Below are positions 52,000 through 60,539 of a stretch of DNA of 64,000 bases, one piece after another. Position 1 is the first letter of the stretch. Every line of letters begins with the position of its first letter. Location: assembly GCA_044355655.1 (NCBI GenBank), contig JBIKXS010000008.1, positions 1-64,000 on the forward strand, read 5' to 3'. Made by a program: the position numbers and the translations under genes. This stretch comes from UBA3064 sp023258775 (GTDB lineage Bacteria > Pseudomonadota > Gammaproteobacteria > Burkholderiales > Burkholderiaceae_E). The notes beneath the pieces are model-generated. The model ran no database searches. It saw only the letters and a program-made list of their open reading frames with translations, and was not told the origin of the DNA.

Positions 52000-53003
52000 T
52001 GGACCCTTTAAGCATGTCAATGACAGTGCTGATTAGCCTGATTGCACTGGCATTGTTTTTTGATTTCATCAATGGTTTTCACGATGCGGCAAATTCGATT
52101 GCTACGATTGTTACCACGGGCGTGTTAAAGCCATTTCAAGCGGTGCTCTGGGCGGCAAGCTTCAACATGCTTGCCATTTTCTTTTTTGAACTGAAAGTTG
52201 CTGCAACCGTCGGAAAAGGAATTATCGATCCTTCTTTTATTGATCACGTTATTATTTTCGGAGCGTTAAGTGGTGCTATCTCGTGGAATTTGATCACTTG
52301 GTGGCTGGGCATTCCATCTAGCTCTTCGCATGCCCTCATCGGAGGCATGATCGGTGCTGCGATGCTGAAAACTGGCCCGGTAGCCCTACTTGGCAGTGGT
52401 ATTGCCAAAACCCTCGTTTTTATTCTTGTCGCGCCCTTGCTTGGGTTTTTATTGTCGAGTCTGATTGTTGTCGCGACAGCCTGGCTGCTTCGAGGCACAA
52501 CCCCGCGCAGAGTGGACCGCTGGTTTCGAAGGCTTCAGTTGATTTCCTCTGGCCTTTACAGCCTCGGACACGGCGCCAATGATGCGCAAAAGACCATGGG
52601 CATCATCTGGCTGCTGCTGATTTCTGCCAACATCACAAGTCGCGATCACCTCCCTTCGTGGGTGATTTGGTCGGCCTATCTTGCCATTGGCCTTGGCACG
52701 CTTTTCGGTGGCTGGCGTATTGTTAAGACGATGGGGCAAGGCATCACGCGACTCAAGCCAGTCGGAGGCTTTGCGGCGGAGACAGGAGGGGCGATGAGTC
52801 TCTTCATTGCTTCGGGTTTTGGCATTCCAGTTTCTACAACCCATACCATTACAGGATCGATTGTAGGCGTTGGGGCTGCTGATAGGATGAGTGCTGTTCG
52901 CTGGGCTGTGGCGGGACGAATCGTTTGGGCATGGATTGTCACCATTCCTGCAGCGGGGATGCTGGCTGCAATTGCCTGCCTTGCAGGTTCGAAATTTTTA
53001 TAA
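51999..53003 (+). CDS. pit: Low-affinity inorganic phosphate transporter
   Basis: This 334-residue membrane protein has about ten helices and the two family signatures FDFINGFHDAANSIAT near the N-terminus and SSGLYSLGHGANDAQKTMG in the middle. PiT proteins carry metal-phosphate with protons. The ATG at 51999 overlaps the stop of the DUF47 gene by one base, indicating coupled translation. Confidence 0.95.
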   Translation: MDPLSMSMTVLISLIALALFFDFINGFHDAANSIATIVTTGVLKPFQAVLWAASFNMLAIFFFELKVAATVGKGIIDPSFIDHVIIFGALSGAISWNLITWWLGIPSSSSHALIGGMIGAAMLKTGPVALLGSGIAKTLVFILVAPLLGFLLSSLIVVATAWLLRGTTPRRVDRWFRRLQLISSGLYSLGHGANDAQKTMGIIWLLLISANITSRDHLPSWVIWSAYLAIGLGTLFGGWRIVKTMGQGITRLKPVGGFAAETGGAMSLFIASGFGIPVSTTHTITGSIVGVGAADRMSAVRWAVAGRIVWAWIVTIPAAGMLAAIACLAGSKFL

Positions 53004-53021
53004 ACTAAGTGCGAGCTTTTT

Positions 53022-53717
53022 GTGCTCATGGATCGATCGACCCAATGGCTAGAGCTACCCCCCATTACCCAAGGGATAAAGCCAAACCGTTTATTGATTT
53101 TTTTGCCAGGCGAAAGCAGTGCAGAATTATTCACGCCTGTTGCGATCGCATGGCAACTTAAGTTTCCAAGCGCGATTTGCATCATCTTGCAACCTCCGCT
53201 TCGCAACTCGCTTTGGTGGGGAAAAGGTCACAGCCGCCGCGACGCGGCGCCGGCCTGCGCCCGCGAGGTTGCGCGTAACGTTCAGCATCATCAACAAGCA
53301 TTCGGCCTGCTAGCCTCTCAGACCGCGCTAATTGGCTTTTCGCAGGGTGGAACTGTGGCACTGGAACTGGCCCGAAGAACAAGGCCGGAACCTGACGCTG
53401 ATGCCACAGGCCTAGAATTGCCGGTTTGCAGTATCGTCGTCGCTTACGCGGCTCAACTAGCACGACCGCTGAGCGCTCGCGAAAGCGTTGTGTGCTCGGT
53501 TCATCTGATACACGGCGATCTGGATCATCGTGTGCCCTCGATTTATGGGCAACAAGCTTACAAAAGCCTGAAAGCCGCCGGCGCTGATGTGACATTGGAC
53601 TTACTTGCCGATTCAACGCATACGATTGGACAAGATGGCGTTATTGTTGGCACGATGCGCGCCATGCAGAGTATTTTCCGTGGTCGACGCAAAGGGCAGG
53701 TACCCACACTGCATTAA
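53022..53717 (+). CDS. Carboxylesterase/phospholipase-family hydrolase (YpfH-like)
   Basis: The 231-residue alpha/beta hydrolase has a clear triad: S107 in GFSQGG, D168 in HGDLDHRVP and H200 in DSTHTIGQD. The GFSQGG motif and short length fit the carboxylesterase type 2/YpfH group. There is no signal peptide. The substrate is unknown. It follows pit by 18 bases and may be on the same transcript. Confidence 0.85.
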   Translation: MLMDRSTQWLELPPITQGIKPNRLLIFLPGESSAELFTPVAIAWQLKFPSAICIILQPPLRNSLWWGKGHSRRDAAPACAREVARNVQHHQQAFGLLASQTALIGFSQGGTVALELARRTRPEPDADATGLELPVCSIVVAYAAQLARPLSARESVVCSVHLIHGDLDHRVPSIYGQQAYKSLKAAGADVTLDLLADSTHTIGQDGVIVGTMRAMQSIFRGRRKGQVPTLH

Positions 53718-53748
53718 GTGTGGTTTTCATGTCCTTGTAGGCATGTCG

Positions 53749-53800
53749 TTGTGGTTCGGTTATTGCTCAATTGTGGTTCGGTTATTGCTAAATTGTGATT
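53749..53800. repeat. 22-bp tandem repeat upstream of the thiolase
   Basis: TTGTGGTTCGGTTATTGCT begins at 53749 and again at 53771, with a partial third copy (TTGTGATT) at 53793. The array ends about 33 bases before the thiolase start, so it may overlap its promoter or leader. Confidence 0.9.
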
Positions 53801-53832
53801 TAGTCAACGTTCAGATTCTCGAGGAGATTCCC

Positions 53833-55023
53833 ATGAGTAGAGAAGTGGTCGTAGTCGAAGGTGCCCGCACTGCGGTCGGGACCTTTGGCGGCAGTTTGAA
53901 AGACTTTGCACCCACGAAGCTAGCGGCCAGTGTTGTTCGCGAGGCCGTGAGCCGTGCCGGTATTGACCCCGCAGAAGTAGGCCACCTGGCCTTCGGTCAT
54001 GTGGTTAACACCGAGCCCCGCGATATGTATTTATCGAGGGTCGCAGCGATTGAAGGCGGTCTGAGCAAGGACACGCCCGCAATGAATGTGAACCGCCTTT
54101 GCGGTAGCGGTTTACAAGCCATTGTCAGCGCGGCCCAATCCATATTGCTTGGCGATGCTGATATAGCCATCGGCGGTGGTGCTGAATGTATGAGTCGTGG
54201 TCCTTACGTGCTGCCTGCAGAGCGCTGGGGCGCCCGCATGGGCAACGGCTCAACCGTTGACATGATGGTTGGTGCGCTCACTGACCCCTTTCAAACCGTT
54301 CACATGGGTATCACTGCTGAGAACGTCGCCAAGCAGTGGGGTATTAGCCGCGAAGATCAGGATGCGCTTGCCGTTGAAAGCCACCAACGGGCAGCTCGAG
54401 CGATCGAAGAAGGACGCTTTAAGGCGCAAATCCTTGGCCTTGAAATCAAGTCGCGCAAAGGACCCGTGGTTTTTGACACCGACGAGCACGTCCGGATGGA
54501 TGTTAAGCCAGAGGATATGAGCAAGCTAAAGCCAGTGTTCCTCAAGGAAAACGGCACAGTCACCGCCGGCAATGCTTCGGGCATTAATGATGGTGCGGCC
54601 GCTGTTGTCCTGATGGATGCAGCTGCAGCAGCACGTCATGGAAAAAAGGCTATGGCAAGACTGGTGAGTTATGCGCATGCTGGCGTTGAACCGCATATCA
54701 TGGGTATTGGACCGGTTCCTGCATCCAGAAAGGCGCTCGCCAAAGCTGGATTACGTGCCGACCAAATGGACGTGGTTGAAGCCAACGAGGCGTTTGCTGC
54801 CCAAGCGCTTGCGGTTTGTCGCGATTTGGACCTCGATCCCGCAAAACTCAATCCAAATGGATCAGGAATTTCGCTGGGACACCCGATTGGTGCAACAGGT
54901 GCAATTATCACTATTAAAGCGATTCATGAACTGCAACGGATCGGTGGCCGTTATGCACTGGTTACCATGTGTATTGGTGGTGGTCAGGGTATCGCCGCAG
55001 TGTTTGAGCGCATCGAGCACTGA
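53833..55023 (+). CDS. Acetyl-CoA acetyltransferase (thiolase)
   Basis: Thiolases join or split acyl-CoA units. The start at 53833 has GAGGAG seven bases upstream and gives 396 residues with EGARTAVGTFGG at the N-terminus; the frame is open further upstream but overlaps the esterase gene. Catalytic residues are C90 (NRLCGSGLQA), H350 (GHPIGATGA) and C380 (CIGGGQG). It could supply acetoacetyl-CoA for polyhydroxybutyrate synthesis or act in beta-oxidation; no phaB or phaC gene is adjacent to decide. Confidence 0.92.
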   Translation: MSREVVVVEGARTAVGTFGGSLKDFAPTKLAASVVREAVSRAGIDPAEVGHLAFGHVVNTEPRDMYLSRVAAIEGGLSKDTPAMNVNRLCGSGLQAIVSAAQSILLGDADIAIGGGAECMSRGPYVLPAERWGARMGNGSTVDMMVGALTDPFQTVHMGITAENVAKQWGISREDQDALAVESHQRAARAIEEGRFKAQILGLEIKSRKGPVVFDTDEHVRMDVKPEDMSKLKPVFLKENGTVTAGNASGINDGAAAVVLMDAAAAARHGKKAMARLVSYAHAGVEPHIMGIGPVPASRKALAKAGLRADQMDVVEANEAFAAQALAVCRDLDLDPAKLNPNGSGISLGHPIGATGAIITIKAIHELQRIGGRYALVTMCIGGGQGIAAVFERIEH

Positions 55024-55042
55024 TCACAAGCCAGACGGAAGG

Positions 55043-55123
55043 GGCCCTGTCGCGAAACCCGGCAAACAGGGCCTTATAACGACCAGAACAGGTATTACCC
55101 TGTCGCGAACCAGAATGGCAGGG
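55043..55123 (+). terminator. Two related hairpins after the thiolase gene
   Basis: GGCCCTGT/ACAGGGCC (55043-55050 and 55066-55073) is a perfect 8-bp stem, followed by TTATAA. CCCTG/CAGGG (55098-55102 and 55119-55123) is a second stem. Both contain TGTCGCGAA in the same place, so the second looks like a diverged copy of the first. They separate the thiolase from convergent rpiA. Confidence 0.6.
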
Positions 55124-55156
55124 CCTTGTTGCCAAGCGAGAAGTCAGAATCTCCAG

Positions 55157-55822
55157 CTAGGCTGACAAGGTCCTAATGCCTTCCTGCCCTGCAATAATGA
55201 CCAAATCTGCTGGTCTTGCAGCGAAAATACCAACCGTGACCACGCCCGGCCACTGATTAATGGTCGACTCGAGCGCTTGGGGTGTGTCAATCCTTAGTCC
55301 TGACACATCGATGATCGGGTGACCGTTATCAGTTATAAAACCCTTACGTAGTCGAACCTCTGCCCCCATCGATTGAAGTTTTCTTGAAATTTGTGAATAA
55401 GCCATCGCCAGAATTTCGATAGGAAGCGGAAAAGCGCCAAGCTCTGGCACGCATTTCGCCTCATCAACAATACAGACAAAGCGATCGGCAAGATCAACCA
55501 GGATTTTCTCGCGCGTTAGTGCGCCCCCTCCGCCTTTGATCAAGCAGCGCTTCGGATCGACCTCGTCGGCACCGTCGATATAAAGCGGCAAACGATCAAT
55601 CGCATTTGCATCCAAGAGCCGAATGCCAAGCGCCTTTAAGCGCTTGCTGCTCGCTTCTGAACTCGAAACAGCCGCGGAAATTCGAATTCCTTGCTCGCCG
55701 ATCAAGTCAATCAAGTGGTTGACAGTTGATCCCGTTCCCACACCCAGGACCATGTCAGGCTTCACATGCTGAAGCGCAGCTTGCGCAGCAGCCCGCTTGA
55801 GGGCATCGCTTGAAGATGTCAC
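55157..55822 (-). CDS. rpiA: Ribose-5-phosphate isomerase A
   Basis: RpiA interconverts ribose 5-phosphate and ribulose 5-phosphate in the pentose phosphate pathway. The 221-residue protein has GVGTGSTVNHLIDL, DGADEVDPKRCLIKGGGGALTREKI with the catalytic acid and lysine, and the usual length. It is divergent from argA, separated by about 290 bases of repeats. Confidence 0.96.
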   Translation of the reverse strand: MTSSSDALKRAAAQAALQHVKPDMVLGVGTGSTVNHLIDLIGEQGIRISAAVSSSEASSKRLKALGIRLLDANAIDRLPLYIDGADEVDPKRCLIKGGGGALTREKILVDLADRFVCIVDEAKCVPELGAFPLPIEILAMAYSQISRKLQSMGAEVRLRKGFITDNGHPIIDVSGLRIDTPQALESTINQWPGVVTVGIFAARPADLVIIAGQEGIRTLSA

Positions 55823-55833
55823 GAGATCGCTCC

Positions 55834-56054
55834 AATCACAAAAAAGCGCAGCTACTGATCACAAAAAAGCGCTGCTAGTGGTCTGCTTATCATGGCCCGC
55901 ACATGCATTAAGCCAAACAGATGCCACATACGGTCAGCCCAATAGATGCCACATGCATTCAGCCAAAAAACGCCAGCTCATCATTCACAAAGCCACGGAC
56001 GCCAACTACTAAGCCACAGACGCCAACTACTAAGCCACGGACGCCAACTCATGC
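55834..56054. repeat. Cluster of short tandem repeats between rpiA and argA
   Basis: Three different arrays follow one another. ATCACAAAAAAGCGC is repeated at 55835 and 55858 (23-bp period). AGATGCCACAT is repeated at about 55919 and 55944 (25-bp period). AAGCCACGGACGCCAACTAC units of 21 bp start at 55990, 56011 and 56032. The 288-base spacer has no gene and must hold promoters for both rpiA and argA. Confidence 0.85.
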
Positions 56055-56110
56055 AGTAAACCACAGACCCCAGCTCATTTTAAGCTGTAGCGTATGCGAC
56101 AATCCGGGCC

Positions 56111-57601
56111 ATGGCCCAAGCGTCAGTAACTACTGAGACCAACAGCGCTCAACATCGCCCCGATACTCAGTTTAGCCCTGGCACTGCGCACGCAGTAGCG
56201 TCACACCATGGCTCTGCACTCGCAATAGCCACTTCACACCCTGGCACTGCGCCCGCAGTAGCCGCCTCACAATTCGTTTACTGGTTGCGTTCGGTTGCTC
56301 CGTACATCCACAATTTTCGTCATCGAACCTTTGTGGTTGGTTTTCCTGGCGAACTTGTCCAGGCTGGCCGTTTGAACGCCCTGATTCAAGACATTGCCCT
56401 GCTGACAGCGCTTGGTATTCGGATTGTGGTTGTTCATGGCTGCCGACCCCAGGTTGAAGAGCAACTTCGCTTGCGCGGGCTCGAAGGACGTTTCGCGCAG
56501 GGCATGCGAATCACCGATTCCCCTGCACTCGAATGCCTCAAGGAAGCATCGGGCGAGATTCGATTGGACATTGAAGCGGCGTTCTCGCAAGGACTGCCGA
56601 ACACTCCCATGGCCAACTCAGCGATTCGGGTAATCTCTGGCAACCTGGTCAGTGCGAGGCCGGTTGGCATCGTTGAAGGGATCGATTTTCAACACACAGG
56701 TTTAGTACGCAAAATTGATCGCGCTGCGATTCGTTCTGCACTCGATTACGGCTCGGTGGTGTTACTGTCACCGCTCGGTTTTTCGCCAACTGGCGAAGCT
56801 TTCAACCTCAGCATGGAAGACATCGCGGTAGCCACAGCGATTGCACTTGATGCCGATAAGCTGATTTTTCTAACCGAACTACCCGGCATGCTCAGCGCAG
56901 ACGGTGAGATGCTGAGCGAGATTTCCGAAGCTAATGCGCGTGAACTGCTTGCCTCCAAGGATGCACTGCAGCCAAGTGAAGCAGCGCGTGGCTATCTTCA
57001 TGCGGCGTTGAGAGCCGCTGAAGGTGGGGTTGAGCGTAGCCACTTGGTACCCTTCGATACCGACGGTTCCTTGTTGCTCGAACTTTTTTTGCACGATGGC
57101 GTTGGCAGTATGGTTGTTGAGGAAACCCTGGAAGCCTTGCGCGAGGCAACCATCGATGATGTCGGTGGGATTTTGTCGATCATCCGCCCACTTGAAGATG
57201 ACGGCACCTTGGTGCGTCGCGACCCTGGTACCGTGGAGCGCGATATCGAGCGCTTTTCGGTGATTGAACACGATGGTGTGATTTTTGGCTGTGCAGCACT
57301 ATTTCCCTTCCCTGAATCAGGCATGGGGGAAATGGCCTGCGTTGCGGTGAATCCCGGCGCACAGGGCCAGGGCGACGGCGAACGCCTGTTGCGACATATT
57401 GAACAGCGAGCAAGAGCTGCAGGGTTAAAGCGTATCTTTGTGCTGACAACGCGTACGATGCATTGGTTTTTAAAGCGAGGCTTTGTGCAGGTGACACCTG
57501 ATGAGCTACCGCCGCAGCGTCGCGGCCTTTATGATAGGCAGCGCAACTCGCAGGTCTTGATGAAAGATTTAAGCTCTCCCACGAAGGATATTGCGGTATG
57601 A
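56111..57601 (+). CDS. argA: N-acetylglutamate synthase with repeat-derived N-terminal extension
   Basis: ArgA makes N-acetylglutamate, the first step of arginine synthesis. The 496-residue protein has an amino acid kinase domain (about 65-330, with VVHGCRPQVEEQLRLRG) that binds arginine, and a C-terminal GNAT acetyltransferase domain (about 350-490, with VNPGAQGQGDGERLLRHIE). Residues about 23-54 are three repeats of the form PGTAHAVASHH, from tandem DNA repeats. Family members normally begin close to QFVYWLRSVAPYIHNFRHR, so the first 50 residues are extra. It overlaps yggX by four bases. Confidence 0.94.
   Translation: MAQASVTTETNSAQHRPDTQFSPGTAHAVASHHGSALAIATSHPGTAPAVAASQFVYWLRSVAPYIHNFRHRTFVVGFPGELVQAGRLNALIQDIALLTALGIRIVVVHGCRPQVEEQLRLRGLEGRFAQGMRITDSPALECLKEASGEIRLDIEAAFSQGLPNTPMANSAIRVISGNLVSARPVGIVEGIDFQHTGLVRKIDRAAIRSALDYGSVVLLSPLGFSPTGEAFNLSMEDIAVATAIALDADKLIFLTELPGMLSADGEMLSEISEANARELLASKDALQPSEAARGYLHAALRAAEGGVERSHLVPFDTDGSLLLELFLHDGVGSMVVEETLEALREATIDDVGGILSIIRPLEDDGTLVRRDPGTVERDIERFSVIEHDGVIFGCAALFPFPESGMGEMACVAVNPGAQGQGDGERLLRHIEQRARAAGLKRIFVLTTRTMHWFLKRGFVQVTPDELPPQRRGLYDRQRNSQVLMKDLSSPTKDIAV
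56177..56272. repeat. Three 30-33 bp tandem units in the 5' end of argA
   Basis: Units at 56177-56209, 56210-56239 and 56240-56272 share the CTGGCACTGCGC...GCAGTAGC pattern. They encode the PGTAxAVAxSH repeats of the ArgA N-terminus and keep the reading frame. Confidence 0.85.
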
Positions 57602-57870
57602 GAACGGTTCGTTGTATCAAATTAAACAAAGACGCCGAGGGTTTGGATTTCCCCCCCTACCCTGGGGCCCTTGGTCAGCGACTTTATGAATCGGTGAGCA
57701 AAGAAGCCTGGCAGGGATGGGTAAAACACCAGACGATGCTCGTGAACGAAAATCGCCTTAACCTTGCAGACTTGCGAGCAAGAAAGTATTTGGCACAACA
57801 AATGGAAAATTATTTTTTCTCGGACGACGTCGACCAACCAGCAGGCTACGTACCGCCAAGCAGCGATTAG
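57598..57870 (+). CDS. yggX: Probable Fe(2+)-trafficking protein YggX
   Basis: YggX protects iron-sulfur enzymes against oxidative damage. The 90-residue protein has MRTVRCIKLNKDAEGLDFPPYPG with the conserved cysteine C6, and WVKHQTMLVNENRLNLADLRARKYL with the C-terminal helix. Its ATG overlaps the argA stop by four bases. This gene pair is common in Burkholderiales. Confidence 0.96.
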   Translation: MRTVRCIKLNKDAEGLDFPPYPGALGQRLYESVSKEAWQGWVKHQTMLVNENRLNLADLRARKYLAQQMENYFFSDDVDQPAGYVPPSSD

Positions 57871-57880
57871 AGGAAAACAT

Positions 57881-58192
57881 ATGGCTTTGTTTGGTAGTAA
57901 ACCCGCCGGAGAGGCTCAGGCAAGCACTGAGCCCGTAACCGCAAGGATTTATCCTGATCAGAATTGTTGCGCAACCTGCCTATGGTGGGAGGGAAAACGC
58001 AGTCTGGTAAAACAATACGAGCAGAAAGATTCGGGGATTAAAGGCAAGCCTATTTTCTTTATCCGAATCTTTAAAGATTTGGATGGCGAATGCCTAAATT
58101 TCAAATCAAAACAATGCTCCGAACGCTTTATGCCGATTGTGGTGTGCCCTGATTTTGAGACTTGGTTTCAGGGCGGAATTCCGAAGGAATAG
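57881..58192 (+). CDS. Small cysteine-rich protein of unknown function
   Basis: I do not recognise this 103-residue protein. It starts at ATG 57881 after AGAGGAAAA and has six cysteines: C29, C30, C33 (QNCCATCLWW), C71, C79 and C89 (IVVCPDFETWFQGG). The spacing suggests a metal or Fe-S site. There is no signal peptide or membrane helix. It is 10 bases after yggX, an iron-handling protein, and probably cotranscribed. Its last 65 bases overlap the 3' end of flhB on the other strand. Confidence 0.7.
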   Translation: MALFGSKPAGEAQASTEPVTARIYPDQNCCATCLWWEGKRSLVKQYEQKDSGIKGKPIFFIRIFKDLDGECLNFKSKQCSERFMPIVVCPDFETWFQGGIPKE

Positions 58193-59288
58193 CATCGTCG
58201 GGCAGGTGAAGTTCGGGCGCTCTGGCTGGCTCGGCTTTCACCTCATAAGCCCAGGCGATTAGCGCTGCCACAGCGCGATAAAGTGGCTCTGGGATGGCAG
58301 CGCCCACTTTGACAGCACCATCAAGCGCTCGAGCTAAAACAGGACTTTCGGTAACAGGCACTTGATGCTCTTTGGCCACATCCCTAATCCTTAGCGCAAA
58401 GTTGTCGTGGCCCTTGGCAACGACAACAGGGGCAGCCATCTTGTCTGCCTCGTACCTAAGGGCAACTGCGATGTGGGTTGGGTTCATCACCACCACATCG
58501 GCTTTCTCCACGGCGGCGATCATACGACTGCGCGCCATCTCGCGTTGCTTTTGACGGATCCGACCTTTTAACTCTGGATTACCTTCACTTTCTTTAAGTT
58601 CATCGCGTAACTCCTGAATCGACATTTTCATGCGCTCTTTAAAGAGCAAAGCGGTGATAAATCCACCACTCACCCCAAGAATCAAGACAACCGCAATCAA
58701 CACCAATAAGCCGCCACCAATCAGCCGCAAGGCGTATAGGATCGCGTTGGTAAGACTCATGCCAGCAAAGGCGCTCACCCCGTCGATCACAGCCCATAGG
58801 TAAATGGCAATCGCAGCAAAAATAAGGCTTGCTTTTAACAAAGCCAAGCCCAACTGACTTAGGCCCTGTTTTGAGAAGATCCGTTTCAGCCCATTGATAA
58901 ACGATATCCGTTCAGGATCGATCTTGAAATTGGATAACTTGGGTTGAAAATTGACAAGCGCGAAAGGCCCAAGTACTGAGCCAATCCATAAGATCAATAA
59001 AACAAGAACGATCCAAATAAGGAGCGTACCGACAGGACCCAAGAGCCACTCAATCAAAAATGGTGTGACTCGGGCTGGGTCGCTGAAGGACAAGGCCATT
59101 TTCGTCGAGTCAACCAAGGCTTGTAGAAAGCGTCCGCCTGCGACCCAAATCGCAAGCGCACCAATGCTAACCAGCACCAGCGTAGTAACGTCTGGGCTTT
59201 GTGGAAACTGCCCCTCTTCGCGCGCCTTCTCGAGTCGTCGCGGTGTTGGGTCTAGTGTTTTTTCTTGGCCGCTTTCCTCATTGGCCAC
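58128..59288 (-). CDS. flhB: Flagellar export switch protein FlhB
   Basis: FlhB sits in the flagellar export gate and changes substrate choice from hook to filament. The 386-residue protein has four membrane helices (within about 30-210) and the self-cleavage motif N269-P270-T-H. The cytoplasmic domain continues to ALIAWAYEVKAE, and the tail after it (about 25 residues) is variable. No flhA or fliR is in the window. Its 3' end overlaps a convergent gene by 65 bases. Confidence 0.95.
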   Translation of the reverse strand: MANEESGQEKTLDPTPRRLEKAREEGQFPQSPDVTTLVLVSIGALAIWVAGGRFLQALVDSTKMALSFSDPARVTPFLIEWLLGPVGTLLIWIVLVLLILWIGSVLGPFALVNFQPKLSNFKIDPERISFINGLKRIFSKQGLSQLGLALLKASLIFAAIAIYLWAVIDGVSAFAGMSLTNAILYALRLIGGGLLVLIAVVLILGVSGGFITALLFKERMKMSIQELRDELKESEGNPELKGRIRQKQREMARSRMIAAVEKADVVVMNPTHIAVALRYEADKMAAPVVVAKGHDNFALRIRDVAKEHQVPVTESPVLARALDGAVKVGAAIPEPLYRAVAALIAWAYEVKAEPARAPELHLPDDAIPSEFRPETKSQNQGTPQSA

Positions 59289-59355
59289 GCTTTATCTCCT
59301 CGACAACCTGATCGATACCGCAATACGCATTCGTTGAGGATAGCTACCGAAACAC

Positions 59356-60102
59356 CTAACCCTTGACCGGCGCAGCCTCTTCCTTGAGCAAGCCATCCTT
59401 CATACGTTCGGCTTTTGCCACATCCTGCTCCGGAATCAAATCGCGCAAATTGCGCAAATGGTCCTTCGCGGTAATCACTCCCAGGTCTTCTGCAACCATA
59501 AACCAAGCATAGGCGCGCACAAGATCACGCGCTGTTACTCTTCCCGCGCGATACATGGTGCCAAGGTTGAAAGCAGCAACCCCTGAACCATTTTTTGCAG
59601 CGGTCTTCCACCACTGAGCGGCCATGATCCCGTTGGGTTGCCCGTCAGCGCCGGCTTCGTAGTGAGCACCGAGCTCAACCTGCGCATCGACGTTTCCGCC
59701 CTTCGCAGCGCGGATAAACCAATTCCAAGCTTCTTCCTTGTCTTTAGCAACGCCAATGCCATTGTTGAACATCATTGCGACTTCGTATTGAGCCTTGAGA
59801 TGCCCCTCCTTAGCAAGCTTAAAGAGCTTATTGAAGGCCTCCTCATGTCGCCCAGCCGCATAGGCCGAACGAGCATCGTTATAGTCTGAGCAAGCAACAA
59901 GAAAAGAGCAGCAAATCGCGACGAGCATCACGCAGCAGAGCTTGGGTATACGCGACGAGGCCCAGACGTCAACGACCCAATCCCGGAACAAACTGCTCAC
60001 CGCAATTTGCAGCGATTTCGCAGAATCTCGAGTTTGCTTAGCCAGATGCCGCGGTGAATCGGCCTGGACAGTTTCGGTAGCTACCGGCTCGTTGCAGATC
60101 AC
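59356..60102 (-). CDS. Sel1-repeat protein, probable lipoprotein
   Basis: The protein contains three or more Sel1/TPR-like repeats between residues about 75 and 215 (for example AKEGHLKAQYEVAMMFNNGIGVAKDKEEAWNWFIRAA broken over two helices). A lipobox, FLVAC, with C71 follows a hydrophobic stretch at 57-70. With the GTG start at 60102, which overlaps the upstream stop by four bases, the signal is preceded by about 50 residues, unusual for a lipoprotein; TTG at residue 38 is another possible start. Function unknown; position suggests a link to flagella. Confidence 0.65.
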   Translation of the reverse strand: MICNEPVATETVQADSPRHLAKQTRDSAKSLQIAVSSLFRDWVVDVWASSRIPKLCCVMLVAICCSFLVACSDYNDARSAYAAGRHEEAFNKLFKLAKEGHLKAQYEVAMMFNNGIGVAKDKEEAWNWFIRAAKGGNVDAQVELGAHYEAGADGQPNGIMAAQWWKTAAKNGSGVAAFNLGTMYRAGRVTARDLVRAYAWFMVAEDLGVITAKDHLRNLRDLIPEQDVAKAERMKDGLLKEEAAPVKG

Positions 60103-60512
60103 ACGTTGGATGCGACTTTACCAGCCGCTGGCTTTGCCTCTGGCGCTGCAGGCGCTGAAGGGGATGCAGGCGCACCTGCTGCTTTAGCGGGCGAACCTGG
60201 TTTCGCGCCAGAGCCAGGTGTGTCCGAGGCACTGTAATTGGCACCCAAGAGACTGCCTACGGTGCGGGTGTAGGAGCCAACCATGCGCCTTGTAAGATCG
60301 GGGTAGTGAGGTGCGCTTGGCAAATAACCCCGAACCTGCATGCACCCGGAAGGATCCGGACAAACGCGGCAAACAGCTTCGGCTTCGAGACGACCGATCT
60401 CGAGTCGTTCACCAATCATGAACACGCCGCCCGCTGCAAAAATCGCAGCGCCAATGACCTTGAATACCAACTTTGTCCAGTTGCCAAGGTATTGCATCAC
60501 TTCCTTGATCAT
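60099..60512 (-). CDS. Single-span membrane protein of unknown function
   Basis: The 137-residue protein has one membrane helix at about residues 16-36 (VFKVIGAAIFAAGGVFMIG), then a short region with three cysteines (AVCRVCPDPSGCMQV, near 48-58), and a low-complexity Ala/Pro/Gly/Lys tail from about 100. I do not recognise a family. The upstream and downstream genes are on the same strand, and it overlaps the Sel1 gene by four bases. Confidence 0.6.
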   Translation of the reverse strand: MIKEVMQYLGNWTKLVFKVIGAAIFAAGGVFMIGERLEIGRLEAEAVCRVCPDPSGCMQVRGYLPSAPHYPDLTRRMVGSYTRTVGSLLGANYSASDTPGSGAKPGSPAKAAGAPASPSAPAAPEAKPAAGKVASNV

Positions 60513-60539
60513 GATCGTTTCCTTACCTGTCTATACTCA

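Noticed and set aside
53605..53832. Longer N-terminus for the thiolase
   Set aside because: The true thiolase start MSREVVVVEGARTA has a strong GAGGAG site; the upstream part overlaps the esterase gene and the 22-bp repeat.
55834..56054. Possible CRISPR array or integron attC cluster between rpiA and argA
   Set aside because: Three different short repeats with 21-25 bp periods and no spacers; no palindromic attC cores, integrase or cas genes.
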